Origin: an uncultured Eubacterium sp.
Lineage (GTDB): Bacteria > Bacillota > Clostridia > Lachnospirales > Lachnospiraceae
Direction: 5' to 3'
DNA length: 22,334 nt
NCBI GenBank assembly: GCA_910586045.1
Contig: CAJUIH010000057.1
Coordinates: forward strand, 1-22,334
Below, piece after piece: positions 1 through 7,224 of this stretch (position 1 is the first letter of the stretch; each line of letters begins with the position of its first letter). Made by a program: the position numbers and the translations under genes. The notes under the pieces are model-generated. The model saw nothing but the letters and a program-made list of their open reading frames with translations. It was not told where the DNA came from and did not search any database.

Positions 1-225
1 GGGACTATTACATGGCTGTGCGCCGTGTCCTTACAAACATTTTTGGCAAAAGGGAAGTACATGCATATGTAACGTCCCCGGAAAAAATTACCGGGAGCAG
101 GCGCATGGATTTTCGGTGTCAGCATCCCGATAGTAATTTGTTTCTGCTGTCTGCATATTTTATTACCTGCCTTTCGTATTTTGAATATATTGGTTAAGAA
201 TAAGCAGCAGTGGACTAAGATTTAG
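1..225 (+). pseudogene. possible degraded 3' end of an unrecognised gene
   Basis: Reading frame 1 from the window edge gives a hydrophobic stretch, an in-frame TAA at 70-72, then a second stretch with one strong membrane-helix-like segment ending in a basic tail and TAG at 223-225. Frame 3 is also open, to a TAA at 195-197, but its product is not membrane-like and has no recognisable motif. A terminator-like hairpin begins at 203, which supports a plus-strand gene ending here. I do not recognise the protein and cannot say which frame is real. A remnant of a membrane protein broken by a stop codon is the reading I favour, weakly. Confidence 0.2.
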
Positions 226-237
226 TGGACTGCTGCT
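203..237 (+). terminator. intrinsic terminator-like hairpin
   Basis: AGCAGCAGT at 203-211 pairs with ACTGCTGCT at 229-237 (9 bp). An inner CTAA/TTAG pairing extends the structure, and CTTTGT follows on the plus strand. The T-run is short, so efficiency is uncertain. It would end transcription entering from the left edge and could also act on the minus strand. Confidence 0.5.
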
Positions 238-302
238 CTTTGTATAATAAATTTGTTTATTTTCTTGTGATAAGATTTTTTATCTGTATTGTTTAATTTT
301 TT

Positions 303-946
303 GGATGTTACTATCTGTACCATGCACTCCTGGTGGTCAAAGCCATAGCCGTAAAAACATGCCTCATGGTCATGAATAAGGATCCCGCCGAAAGTTTCCA
401 CGGGAGTGTCCCTGATTCCGGCATGCCCTTTGTTCTCCCTTGCAAAGTACATGGTCGCCACGCCGTTGCTGCATACGACGACATTGTTATTGTTCCCGCT
501 GACTCTTGCCACCGTGCCGTCCACATGCATTACCGGCGCATCAAGAAAGGCCGCGAACAGCGCGTCCTGTTCCTGCCTGCTTTTTGATGAAAACTCACGG
601 CACAGCCCGTTTATCATCCCGACGGAAAGCGAGGGCACCCCGTCAGTCACATCACGGACAAACTGCGTCGTTTTCTCCAATGACATTTTATTGCCGCGTT
701 CTGGCTTCGGATGACGCCCCCGTATTCCGCACGCAGCTTAACATAAGCTTCACCGGAGCGGAAAGCTTCCAGTTCCCGCTCTGCCGCTTTCAGCCGGTAT
801 GATAATGAAGTTGTCTGGAAATACTGCTGGTCATTCATACGTCCCGTCCTTTCCATTTTCCCCTGCCCTTTTGTCAGAAATGCCATCTGCCGGATATACA
901 GGTTTTGTTTACGGATAACCTGTTTCTCAAGGTTTTCACAGTCCAT
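303..946 (-). pseudogene. IS66-family transposase remnant, frameshifted and truncated
   Basis: Two overlapping minus-strand frames look like pieces of one IS66-type transposase. The N-terminal piece starts at 946 behind GGAGGG and carries a charged, helix-forming region ending with the segment ELEAFRSGEAYVKLRAEY. The second frame (upstream end 686) carries the catalytic-core pattern: HVDGT, then YFARENKGHAG, then GGILIHDHEACFYGYG and HQEC. This matches the DDE_Tnp_IS66 arrangement of an Asp-containing DxT block followed by a GxLxxD block and an HxxC. The frame changes at about 650-690, and homology stops just after HQEC near 305, so the C-terminal third is missing and residues that family members have between the two pieces also appear lost. 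No terminal inverted repeats were found. It cannot be active. The family call rests on motif recall, not a search. Confidence 0.6.
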
Positions 947-1256
947 CTGCCATCCCTCCATGGGCTTAGTATAACATAAGCCATGAAGAAACGCGAATGT
1001 GGATAACATTCGGTTTTGGTAAAAATTACCTGGAGTATTTTAATGGAAAAACAGGTTTCCAGCTTAAAAATGAGCAGGATCCGGCGCTTTCAGCCAAAAC
1101 TTTGAAAAGATATACAGGCTGTTTTTATATTGCAGATGACTATCCACAATCTCAAAAAAACAGCCCGCCTGGTGTTGATAAATCTTTTTTTTAATTCAGC
1201 ATAATGCATAATTCATAGTTATGAGTTTCCCCACCCCGTGAAAAGTAACGAGTAGG
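947..1256. other. intergenic stretch with no supported gene
   Basis: A plus-strand open frame at 997-1194 has no ribosome site and an unremarkable composition, so I do not call it. The segment 1195-1230 is AT-rich, with ATAATGCATAATTCAT-type near repeats. Nothing else with recognisable structure was seen. Confidence 0.5.
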
Positions 1257-1334
1257 TTATTTGCTGCCCTTGGCAGCACCATCTAACCATTTGATAACGT
1301 AGTGGCAAGCTACACCAGCCGCAACGGTGTCCAT
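1257..1334 (-). CDS. possible 25-residue hydrophobic peptide
   Basis: An ATG at 1334 opens a 25-codon frame beginning MDTVAAGVACHYVIKWLDG and ending AAKGSK at a TAA (1257-1259). It starts ten bases after the stop of the esterase gene, with no clear ribosome site. The pattern of a small-residue hydrophobic stretch, CHY, then IKWLD resembles very short conserved peptides I associate with gut Clostridia, often near mobile DNA; this is recall and unverified. Its last codons lie in a 7-bp hairpin (1262-1278, TGCTGCC/GGCAGCA), so the region could instead be a weak terminator for the operon upstream. Translation is uncertain. Confidence 0.3.
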   Translation of the reverse strand: MDTVAAGVACHYVIKWLDGAAKGSK

Positions 1335-1343
1335 GTTAACAGT

Positions 1344-2339
1344 TCATTCATACATATCTTCTTCTTCCTGTTGTGAAAACGTTTCCTGGCGCCTGCGGTC
1401 TAAGACACGCAGAAATTTTCCGACCTCCTCCCATGCCTGCCTGGATTCCGGCAGCATCAGCTCCCCCATCTGGAACACATGGAACATTTCTTCGTAAATG
1501 CTCAGGCGTACCTTAACGCCTGCCTCCTTTGCTTTTTTCGCAAGGGATGTAGAATCACTTAACAGCATTTCGATTGACCCTACCTGGATTAACATCGGCG
1601 GAAATCCCGCATACGTACCAAATAAAGGCGATATATAAGGATTTTTCGGATCTTCTTTTCCAACATAGTCCAGATTATAAATCATGCTTTCACGCGTGTT
1701 GCCAAACAACGGATCTTTGGTAAAATTTGTTTCGTAGGATTCCCCGCTTGCCGTCAGGTCCGTCCAAGGCGACATCAATACAAGGCCTTCCGGAAGCTGC
1801 ATCCCATGGTCCTTTAAATACAGGCACAGCGCCAACGCAAGGCCGCCGCCCGCGGAGTCTCCGGCGATCACGATTTTTTCGGGCTGGGCGCCGAAACGGA
1901 GCAGCCACTCATAGGCTTCCAGGGCATCCTCTAACGCAGCCGGGTAAGGATGCTCGGGCGCCACCCGGTAATCCGGTGTAAATACATTGATGCCTTTTCC
2001 AAGCTCATTATACAGCCCGGCAAAGGAGCGGTACGCATTGCGCATGGAACCGATATATCCGCCGCCATGTAGCTGTAAGATCACACGATCCGGGTTCGGA
2101 TTCTGCGCAAGGCTTAGAAGCTCTGCCTGACAGTTTGATAAATCAACTTTTGTCAAATGAAAACAAGACGGGCATTTCCACTGCGGTTCTACAAGATTTT
2201 TTCGTATTTCGCCGCTTTGAAGCTTTGGACCGATCAGCCGGTCGGCCGTCATGCGTGCAATGGAATCACGCACAATGGCCGCAAAAATACTGCTTTTGCG
2301 TTCTTCCTTGTTTTCATTTTTCCTGTTATCCGTTTCCAT
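1344..2339 (-). CDS. alpha/beta hydrolase, HSL (family IV) esterase
   Basis: This 331-residue protein has the hormone-sensitive-lipase signatures: the oxyanion-hole motif HGGG at residues 91-94, the nucleophile elbow GDSAG with Ser162, a candidate acid Asp262 in the segment MLLSDS, and His287 in MFHVF. Family members hydrolyse short-chain acyl esters of small alcohols in the cytoplasm; the substrate here is unknown. I chose the ATG at 2339 because AAGGGA lies six bases upstream, whereas the longer open frame to 2393 has no ribosome site. It is last in a minus-strand unit with a condensation-fold acyltransferase and a zinc-ribbon membrane protein, so it may remove or transfer acyl groups handled by them (inference). 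The N-terminus is charged, with no signal peptide; the C-terminus ends in an acidic run. Confidence 0.88.
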   Translation of the reverse strand: METDNRKNENKEERKSSIFAAIVRDSIARMTADRLIGPKLQSGEIRKNLVEPQWKCPSCFHLTKVDLSNCQAELLSLAQNPNPDRVILQLHGGGYIGSMRNAYRSFAGLYNELGKGINVFTPDYRVAPEHPYPAALEDALEAYEWLLRFGAQPEKIVIAGDSAGGGLALALCLYLKDHGMQLPEGLVLMSPWTDLTASGESYETNFTKDPLFGNTRESMIYNLDYVGKEDPKNPYISPLFGTYAGFPPMLIQVGSIEMLLSDSTSLAKKAKEAGVKVRLSIYEEMFHVFQMGELMLPESRQAWEEVGKFLRVLDRRRQETFSQQEEEDMYE

Positions 2340-2421
2340 TTCGTTCCCTTTCCCTATGAATTGCTGCTGTATTCGCCTGCATTGTTTTACCAAATATGTT
2401 TACTGTTCTTACGCTTGGCTT

Positions 2422-3090
2422 TTACATCACATGAAATCTGCGCTTCAGCTCATTGCTCGCGCGCCTGCCCCCTATGATCACCGATGCAAGAAACAGGACG
2501 CAGGACAATCCAAATACAAGATAGCTCATAAACGGGCGCCTGATCCATTCCAAAAAACACAGGATCACCCATACCCCGCTGCACAAAATCATTAAAATCT
2601 GAAACAGCAGATAGCTCTGCCAATTTCGGATATTGACAAACATCACCGCAATAATCGAAAGATCCATTGCTAAAAATACTGCCGGAATTACATAATCCAC
2701 CGACCAGCGTGTAAATCCAAATACATAATCCACCAGCACCATATAAATCGCTGCACATGTCATGCCTGTCAAATATTTGCTCCGGTACCCCGCGCGTTCA
2801 TTGACAATAACAAAAAACATAAATAACTGCAGCAAAACCAGTCCGCCCACTACCAGCGCACACCACCAAACCTTCGTTGGATACGTATAATTAAGAATAA
2901 CCGATAAACCGCCGACCACAATAGACAAAAACAGCAAAATACGGCTGATCAGTTCCAGTTTCCTGCCCTTTAGACGGATATCCGGATAACTGTCCTCCTT
3001 TTCTTCCCCGGCTTCCAGGACACAATGGCACAGCGGACAGATATCCGTCGGATCTAAGATCGTGATGCTGCATTTCAAACATTTACTCAT
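2422..3090 (-). CDS. zinc-ribbon membrane protein (DUF6320-like)
   Basis: This 222-residue protein begins with a four-cysteine zinc ribbon (Cys4, Cys7, Cys18, Cys21). About six hydrophobic helices follow from roughly residue 45 to the C-terminus, each near 20 residues and separated by short loops. I recall this architecture as DUF6320, which in Clostridia often sits between an alcohol-acetyltransferase-like gene and an esterase, exactly as here; the biochemical role is unknown. The gene overlaps the stop of the acyltransferase upstream by eight bases (ATGATGAGTAA), a classic translational-coupling arrangement. Of three nearby ATGs I prefer 3090, which has GGGG at suitable distance and puts the ribbon at the N-terminus; 3093 is nearly as good. 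A plausible role is membrane docking of the acyltransferase (inference). Confidence 0.75.
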   Translation of the reverse strand: MSKCLKCSITILDPTDICPLCHCVLEAGEEKEDSYPDIRLKGRKLELISRILLFLSIVVGGLSVILNYTYPTKVWWCALVVGGLVLLQLFMFFVIVNERAGYRSKYLTGMTCAAIYMVLVDYVFGFTRWSVDYVIPAVFLAMDLSIIAVMFVNIRNWQSYLLFQILMILCSGVWVILCFLEWIRRPFMSYLVFGLSCVLFLASVIIGGRRASNELKRRFHVM

Positions 3091-4477
3091 CATACACCCC
3101 ATTGCTTTCTATTCTGACATCCAGCCCCTCGGCGGCAAGCGTCCGGAAAAAAACTTTCTGTACTACCGGCTCCGCAAACACGGAACTGAATGTAAATGCA
3201 AGCGTATCCTGATAAGAACAAATCGTCCCTTTTAATAGCTGCCCTTTGCTCATGGCAAGAAACGAATGAAACATTTCAATATAAGGTTCGTATACTTTCT
3301 GCACTTTTACGTTTCCGATATTGGTCACCGTCGTTGTATTTGCCAGCGCCGATTTTGTATAGACCGAACGAATAGCCAGATTTTTGATCGGAAGCGGTAC
3401 CGCACGCATGGCCAGTTTTTTTTCATTCGAAACATTATAGGAAAAAATGCTTTCCAGATGATCTTTCTGGATCTGGCCGCGCAGGCTGTCCTTTACGATC
3501 TGCAGTACTTCTTCCAGACCATACACTTCCTTTTGAGGCAAAAACTCTGCCGATACCATAACAAAAAAATTCTTTGTCGTAACGGAATCAAAATACGGAC
3601 GCAGATTAACCGGCACTGCCACCCGGATTGGACGGTCTGATGCAGCCCCATGCAGATATCCCTGGTAAATACTCCAGACCACAAGCGCCACGAGATATTC
3701 ATTGATGCTCATTTCGTGGCCCCTGCATACCATTTTCAACTGCGGTATTTGCAAAAAACCATGAATAACGCCAAATTCCTGTGCGCGCAGTTTCGGTGCT
3801 TTCATAATATACGCCCGGCCGGAACGATAGTTTTTCTCATGGCTCTTTTTATAATTTTGCAAAAAACTGTCTTCCAGATTCAGCGATGTATCCGCGCTCA
3901 AACGGTCGCCCTCCTGTTCACGCAGTTTGGGATGGGACAGACGCAAGTACTGGTATGTCAGCTCCTTTAAAAAATTCAGCCCGCCCATCCCATCGGTCAG
4001 CACATGGAACACTTCCAGGTTGATCCTGCGTTTATAATAGGTGACACGGAACAAATAGCTGTTATTGCGGTTCTGCAAAATATAACGGCACGGATACGTC
4101 ATTTCTTCCCGCACTTGCGGGGCAGGTTTTCCATTTTCTTCAAAATAGTACCAAAAAACCCCACGCCGCAGCCGAACATTAAACCCGTCAAATTTGGGCA
4201 GTACCATATCTAATGCTTTCTGCAGCGTATCCCCGATCACTGCCTCTTTTAATACCACGCTGATCCGGTATACATTCGTCATATCATCCCCGGCGATTAC
4301 CGGAAACAAATGCGCGGTATTATCCAGTTTGTCCCATTTGGGTTCCCTGGTGCGCCTGCGGGATCTTCTTCCCTGCACGGCTGTGCTTTTTCCCTGCACA
4401 TGGTTCGAGGACGGCTTCTCAAACCCTTTATCCCGGTTCTGTCCGCGGCCTGCTTTTTTATTTGTATGATTTTCCAT
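3083..4477 (-). CDS. condensation-fold acyltransferase (alcohol acetyltransferase-like)
   Basis: A 464-residue protein with the hallmark HxxxDG motif of condensation, PapA and WS/DGAT-type acyltransferases: His158 and Asp162 in the segment FHVLTDGMGG. A downstream NLRPYFDS block resembles the structural motif of the second lobe. Such enzymes transfer acyl groups from CoA or carrier thioesters to hydroxyl or amine acceptors. In clostridial genomes similar proteins are named alcohol acetyltransferase, mostly without experimental support. Residues 1-50 are Lys/Arg-rich and probably disordered. The start at 4477 has AGTAGGTCAG just upstream; the extension to 4516 lacks a ribosome site. It is the first gene of the unit, with a plausible promoter at 4536-4564. 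No adenylation or carrier domain is nearby, so an NRPS role is unlikely. Confidence 0.75.
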   Translation of the reverse strand: MENHTNKKAGRGQNRDKGFEKPSSNHVQGKSTAVQGRRSRRRTREPKWDKLDNTAHLFPVIAGDDMTNVYRISVVLKEAVIGDTLQKALDMVLPKFDGFNVRLRRGVFWYYFEENGKPAPQVREEMTYPCRYILQNRNNSYLFRVTYYKRRINLEVFHVLTDGMGGLNFLKELTYQYLRLSHPKLREQEGDRLSADTSLNLEDSFLQNYKKSHEKNYRSGRAYIMKAPKLRAQEFGVIHGFLQIPQLKMVCRGHEMSINEYLVALVVWSIYQGYLHGAASDRPIRVAVPVNLRPYFDSVTTKNFFVMVSAEFLPQKEVYGLEEVLQIVKDSLRGQIQKDHLESIFSYNVSNEKKLAMRAVPLPIKNLAIRSVYTKSALANTTTVTNIGNVKVQKVYEPYIEMFHSFLAMSKGQLLKGTICSYQDTLAFTFSSVFAEPVVQKVFFRTLAAEGLDVRIESNGVYDE

Positions 4478-4535
4478 CTGACCTACTGCATCTTTCCTGT
4501 TTATTTTCATTTTCAAAAATCATCTGCTGTTATTT

Positions 4536-4564
4536 ATCCTATCATACACAGAAAAATTTGGCAA
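4536..4564 (-). promoter_or_regulatory. candidate sigma-A promoter of the acyltransferase operon
   Basis: On the minus strand, TTGCCA (4559-4564) and TAGGAT (4536-4541) are separated by 17 bases. The predicted start is about 50 bases before the ATG at 4477. The -10 box matches consensus at four of six positions, so the call is moderate. Confidence 0.45.
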
Positions 4565-4598
4565 GCCGGATGAAAAACCATATTGCATGTCTAAACCG

Positions 4599-4631
4599 AA
4601 AAATGCACCTGTTTTCCAACAGATGCATTTT
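4599..4631 (-). terminator. terminator of ilvE
   Basis: AAAATGCA and CTGTT on the plus strand pair with AACAG and TGCATTTT around a TTCC loop, with one C/A mismatch. Read on the minus strand, the stem ends in GCATTTTTC about 25 bases after the ilvE stop, and the next operon's promoter follows. Confidence 0.7.
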
Positions 4632-4653
4632 GGTATATCCCGCATACGCATGC

Positions 4654-5685
4654 TTACGGTACCGCAATTTCCTGAATCCATCCATCCGGCGCTTCGATCT
4701 GCCCCATTTGGATGCCTGTCAGCGTATCATACAGCTTCTGCGTAACCGGACCCATTTTTTCCATTCCGCTCGGCAGGCAGATTTCCCTGCCATGGTCTAC
4801 GATCTTTCCTACCGGGGAAATAACGGCCGCTGTGCCGCATAAACCGCATTCTTCAAACTCCTGTACTTCTTTAAGAGCCACTTTTCGCTGCTCCACTTTA
4901 AGGCCCAGGTATTTTTCCGCAACAATCATCAAAGAACGTCTGGTAATGGACGGTAGAATACTGTCGGACTGCGGTGTTACAACGGTCTGGTCTTTTGTAA
5001 CAAACAAGAAATTTGCCCCTCCGGTTTCTTCTACATAGGTTCTGGTACCAGCGTCCAGGTACATATTTTCATCATAGCCTTCCTCATGGGCTGTTACAAT
5101 CGGATAAAGGCTCATGGCATAATTCAGCCCGGCCTTAATATGGCCTGTCCCATGCGGCGCTGCCCGGTCAAAATCGCTGACACGGATGGTCAGCGGCTTT
5201 ACCCCGCCCTTAAAATAAGGGCCTACTGGCGTTGTAAAGATACGAAACTGGTATTCGTCCGCCGGCTTTACCCCGATGACCGCATTGCTGCCGAACATAA
5301 AAGGACGGATGTATAACGTAGCCCCGGAACCATACGGCGGTACATAAGCCGCGTTCGCCCGCACGGTCTGCGCAACCGCTTCTATAAACCGTTCCTGCGG
5401 AAATACCGGCATCATCAGCCGCCTGCATGTATCCTCCATGCGTGCCGCATTCAAATCCGGACGGAATGTCACAATCCTGCCGTCTGCTGTCGTATATGCT
5501 TTCAGCCCCTCAAAACAAGTCTGCGCATACTGGAGTACGGCCGCGCATTCTGAAATCGTGACTGTATCATCCTCCACAAGCGCTCCCTGGTCCCATTCGC
5601 CGTCTTTATAGTTGGATACAAACCGCCGATCTGTTTTCTGATAACCGAATCCAATATTTTCCCAGTCAATGTTCTTTTTTTCCAT
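4654..5685 (-). CDS. ilvE: branched-chain amino acid aminotransferase
   Basis: This 343-residue PLP-dependent class IV aminotransferase interconverts leucine, isoleucine and valine with their 2-oxo acids using glutamate/2-oxoglutarate. The Schiff-base lysine is Lys184 in GHIKAGLNYA. Other family landmarks are QTCFEGLKAY (residues 55-64), RPDLNAARM near 75 and YVEETGGANFLF, with the PLP-binding Glu. Length and N-terminus (EKKNIDWENIGFGY) match full-length bacterial IlvE of the larger type. AGAGGAAA precedes the ATG. It is a single-gene unit with a good promoter (5735-5763) and a terminator (4599-4631). No leader peptide or T-box structure is evident in the short leader of about 45 bases. Confidence 0.95.
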   Translation of the reverse strand: MEKKNIDWENIGFGYQKTDRRFVSNYKDGEWDQGALVEDDTVTISECAAVLQYAQTCFEGLKAYTTADGRIVTFRPDLNAARMEDTCRRLMMPVFPQERFIEAVAQTVRANAAYVPPYGSGATLYIRPFMFGSNAVIGVKPADEYQFRIFTTPVGPYFKGGVKPLTIRVSDFDRAAPHGTGHIKAGLNYAMSLYPIVTAHEEGYDENMYLDAGTRTYVEETGGANFLFVTKDQTVVTPQSDSILPSITRRSLMIVAEKYLGLKVEQRKVALKEVQEFEECGLCGTAAVISPVGKIVDHGREICLPSGMEKMGPVTQKLYDTLTGIQMGQIEAPDGWIQEIAVP

Positions 5686-5734
5686 TTTCCTCTAACCTTC
5701 CTTTGTCGTCTCAATCAACCCTTTTCTCTGTTTT

Positions 5735-5763
5735 AGTTTACTCCGATGCTTCTGGACTGTCAA
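5735..5763 (-). promoter_or_regulatory. sigma-A promoter of ilvE
   Basis: On the minus strand a perfect TTGACA (5758-5763) and TAAACT (5735-5740) are separated by exactly 17 bases. The predicted start is about 45 bases before the ilvE ATG. Confidence 0.65.
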
Positions 5764-5791
5764 GGGCCGAATCTGAGTGTGGGAAATTCTT

Positions 5792-6190
5792 TACTTTAGA
5801 TAGGTTGTATTTTGGCTACGGGGACGCCGGATGAGGGACGCAGGTCTGGCTTGCGGCTTCGGCTCCAGAATGGTAAGAAGCCCTAAGTATTCTGCATTTA
5901 CAAATCGGCCTGCCCCGGTCGCGGCGCCTAATTCGCCCTGGCTTACGCCAGCAGCTAAAGGCGCCGCTTGGCTTCGCCCCTTAGGGGATCGGGCAGAATA
6001 CTAAGGGCTTCTAACCATTCTTCCAACGTCGCCGCAAGCCAGACCTGCGTCCCTCATCCGGCTGGTTTTCTCTAGCTCTACATCTCATACACTGCATAGA
6101 AATGCAAAACAGCGGATGGATGGCTGACAAGATTGCGCGGATTCGTTTTATGTATTACGAATACGTATAGGATACCCGTACGGTTTGCGC
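5792..6190. repeat. interspersed repeat element, copy A (long form)
   Basis: This fills the gap between ilvE and the coiled-coil gene. The left end (AGATAGG, then ATTTTGGCT and CGGGGACGCCGGATGAGGGA) matches the left ends of the copies at 6927, 14866 and 22070, though its terminal bases have drifted. A long palindrome follows, then a segment from about 6062 to 6165 also found in the copy at 22070, containing GCATAGAAATGCAAAACAGC and GGATGGCTGACAAG. No matching right terminal repeat is found before the neighbouring stop codon at 6191, so this copy looks deleted at its right end. No open frame is credible. Copies share ends and modules, so they are a family, not chance similarity. Confidence 0.8.
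5826..6062. repeat. large palindrome with 70-nt arms inside copy A
   Basis: Arms at 5826-5895 and 5993-6062 match as inverted repeats at 61 of 70 positions, with most mismatches clustered near arm positions 33-41. The 97-nt centre holds a further inverted pair, GGCGCC at about 5923 and 5959, plus GC-rich segments such as CCTTAGGGG. As RNA this would fold into a very long stem; as DNA it could extrude a cruciform. Confidence 0.85.
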
Positions 6191-6805
6191 CTAGTCTGTA
6201 CTGTTACTTTCCTGCAAAGAAGCGCCGGGTACAGACGCAATCGTATCCGCGGCATCCACGATCTGCGGGCCTTCTGATCCGGCGTGCGCGTTTTGGGCTG
6301 CCTCCTTTGGATCCTCCGATTCCTTTGTTTCCTCGTCGCCCCAAAGCGAATCGTATTTTTTTCTTTTTTCCCGCTGTACCATCGAACCGATATTTTTTGC
6401 CGTCTGGTACATTTCGCGGTTAAAATCCATCAGCTTTTTCTCGTCCGAAGCCGGCACAATATCCCCTCTCATAATGCGCCTTGCTACTTCCATAATTTTG
6501 CCAAGATCCCTTGCATACTGCTTTGCCGCTTCTTTTTGCTGCTGGTCTGCCACTTTGTTCCAATGGGCGCAATACTGCTCTGACAACCGTTCCAGATACG
6601 CTTCGTATTCCGACTTTTGATCGTCCAGCGCTTCCAGCGTCAATTCCAATGTCGCTGCTTCGGATTTGTAGTGCTCCCTGTCTTCTTTTGACGCGTACTT
6701 CATTTTCGTCTGAACCTGCGCAAGCTGCTTGGATACCGCCTCGCTCTCTTTTCGATACGACTGTACCTGCTGTCTGTAAATTTGCTGTGCTTCTCCGATT
6801 TTCAT
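6191..6805 (-). CDS. coiled-coil protein of unknown function
   Basis: A 204-residue soluble protein, strongly charged. Long heptad-like helices run from about residue 5 to 100, rich in Gln, Lys and Glu. A conserved-looking block follows (KIMEVARRIMRGDIVPASDE, then LMDFNREMYQTAKNIG), then KKYDSLWGDEE and an acidic low-complexity tail from about residue 160. There is no signal peptide, membrane helix or enzyme motif. I recall similar proteins starting MKIGEAQ in Lachnospiraceae, without a known function. The ATG at 6805 has GGTGA at normal distance; the ATG at 6817 lies directly against AAGG and is less likely. Upstream lies repeat copy B, and its stop abuts repeat copy A. Confidence 0.75.
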   Translation of the reverse strand: MKIGEAQQIYRQQVQSYRKESEAVSKQLAQVQTKMKYASKEDREHYKSEAATLELTLEALDDQKSEYEAYLERLSEQYCAHWNKVADQQQKEAAKQYARDLGKIMEVARRIMRGDIVPASDEKKLMDFNREMYQTAKNIGSMVQREKRKKYDSLWGDEETKESEDPKEAAQNAHAGSEGPQIVDAADTIASVPGASLQESNSTD

Positions 6806-6926
6806 CGTATTCACCATCCTTACGTTATGCTGATTTTGAAATACAGTTCTTTTTGCCTGGTTCCTTTTTATTCATATCGTCTTGTTGGTTCTAAAAAATA
6901 ACAGGTTATTTATGATCCAGGAGCAA

Positions 6927-7107
6927 CACTTCCGATAGGGGGTACGTTTTGGCTGCGGGGACGCCGAATGAGGGACGCAAGTCTGGCTTGCGGCTCCGGC
7001 TCCAGAATACTTAGGGATTCTTGCCATTCTGGAGGGCCGCCGGAAAGCCGCGCAAACCGTCTCTCCATGCGTCCGACGAGCCAAAATGTAACCCCCTATC
7101 GGAACTG
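6927..7107. repeat. interspersed repeat element, copy B (181 bp)
   Basis: The ends are inverted repeats of about 28 bp: CACTTCCGATAGGGGGT at the left and, on the other strand, CAGTTCCGATAGGGGGT from 7107, both running into a TTTTGGCT block. Next to the left end is the shared GCGGGGACGCCGAATGAGGG module, then CTGGCTTGCGGCTCCGG. A 27-nt module occupies 7004-7030, inside a stem CTCCAGAAT/ATTCTGGAG. Next to the right end lies AAACCGTCTCTCCATGCGTC. The element sits in the divergent gap between the coiled-coil gene and the 7225 gene, just upstream of the latter's promoter. No target-site duplication is obvious. Confidence 0.85.
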
Positions 7108-7150
7108 GTACATCCAGAAATGAATTTATACAAAAAAATGCAAAAAATAC

Positions 7151-7179
7151 TTGTAATTTGTTATCTGATTCATTATAAT
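7151..7179 (+). promoter_or_regulatory. sigma-A promoter of the 7225 gene
   Basis: TTGTAA (7151-7156) and a perfect TATAAT (7174-7179) are separated by 17 bases. The predicted start near 7186 lies about 40 bases before the ATG at 7225. Repeat copy B ends 43 bases upstream of the -35 box. Confidence 0.75.
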
Positions 7180-7224
7180 GATAAACATAATCTAACTATG
7201 CGAGGCAATCAGAAAGGAGGACTT

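Noticed and set aside
997..1194. 65-codon plus-strand frame in the decayed left region
   Set aside because: No ribosome site, no recognisable motif, and no neighbour to support it.
1374..1386. TGAAAACGTTTCC, resembling a CcpA catabolite-repression site
   Set aside because: It lies at the 3' end of the esterase coding region, far from any promoter I can identify, and the right half deviates from consensus.
3083..4477. Nonribosomal peptide synthetase fragment
   Set aside because: The HxxxDG motif is shared with stand-alone acyltransferases; no adenylation, carrier or thioesterase domain is nearby and the gene is full length.
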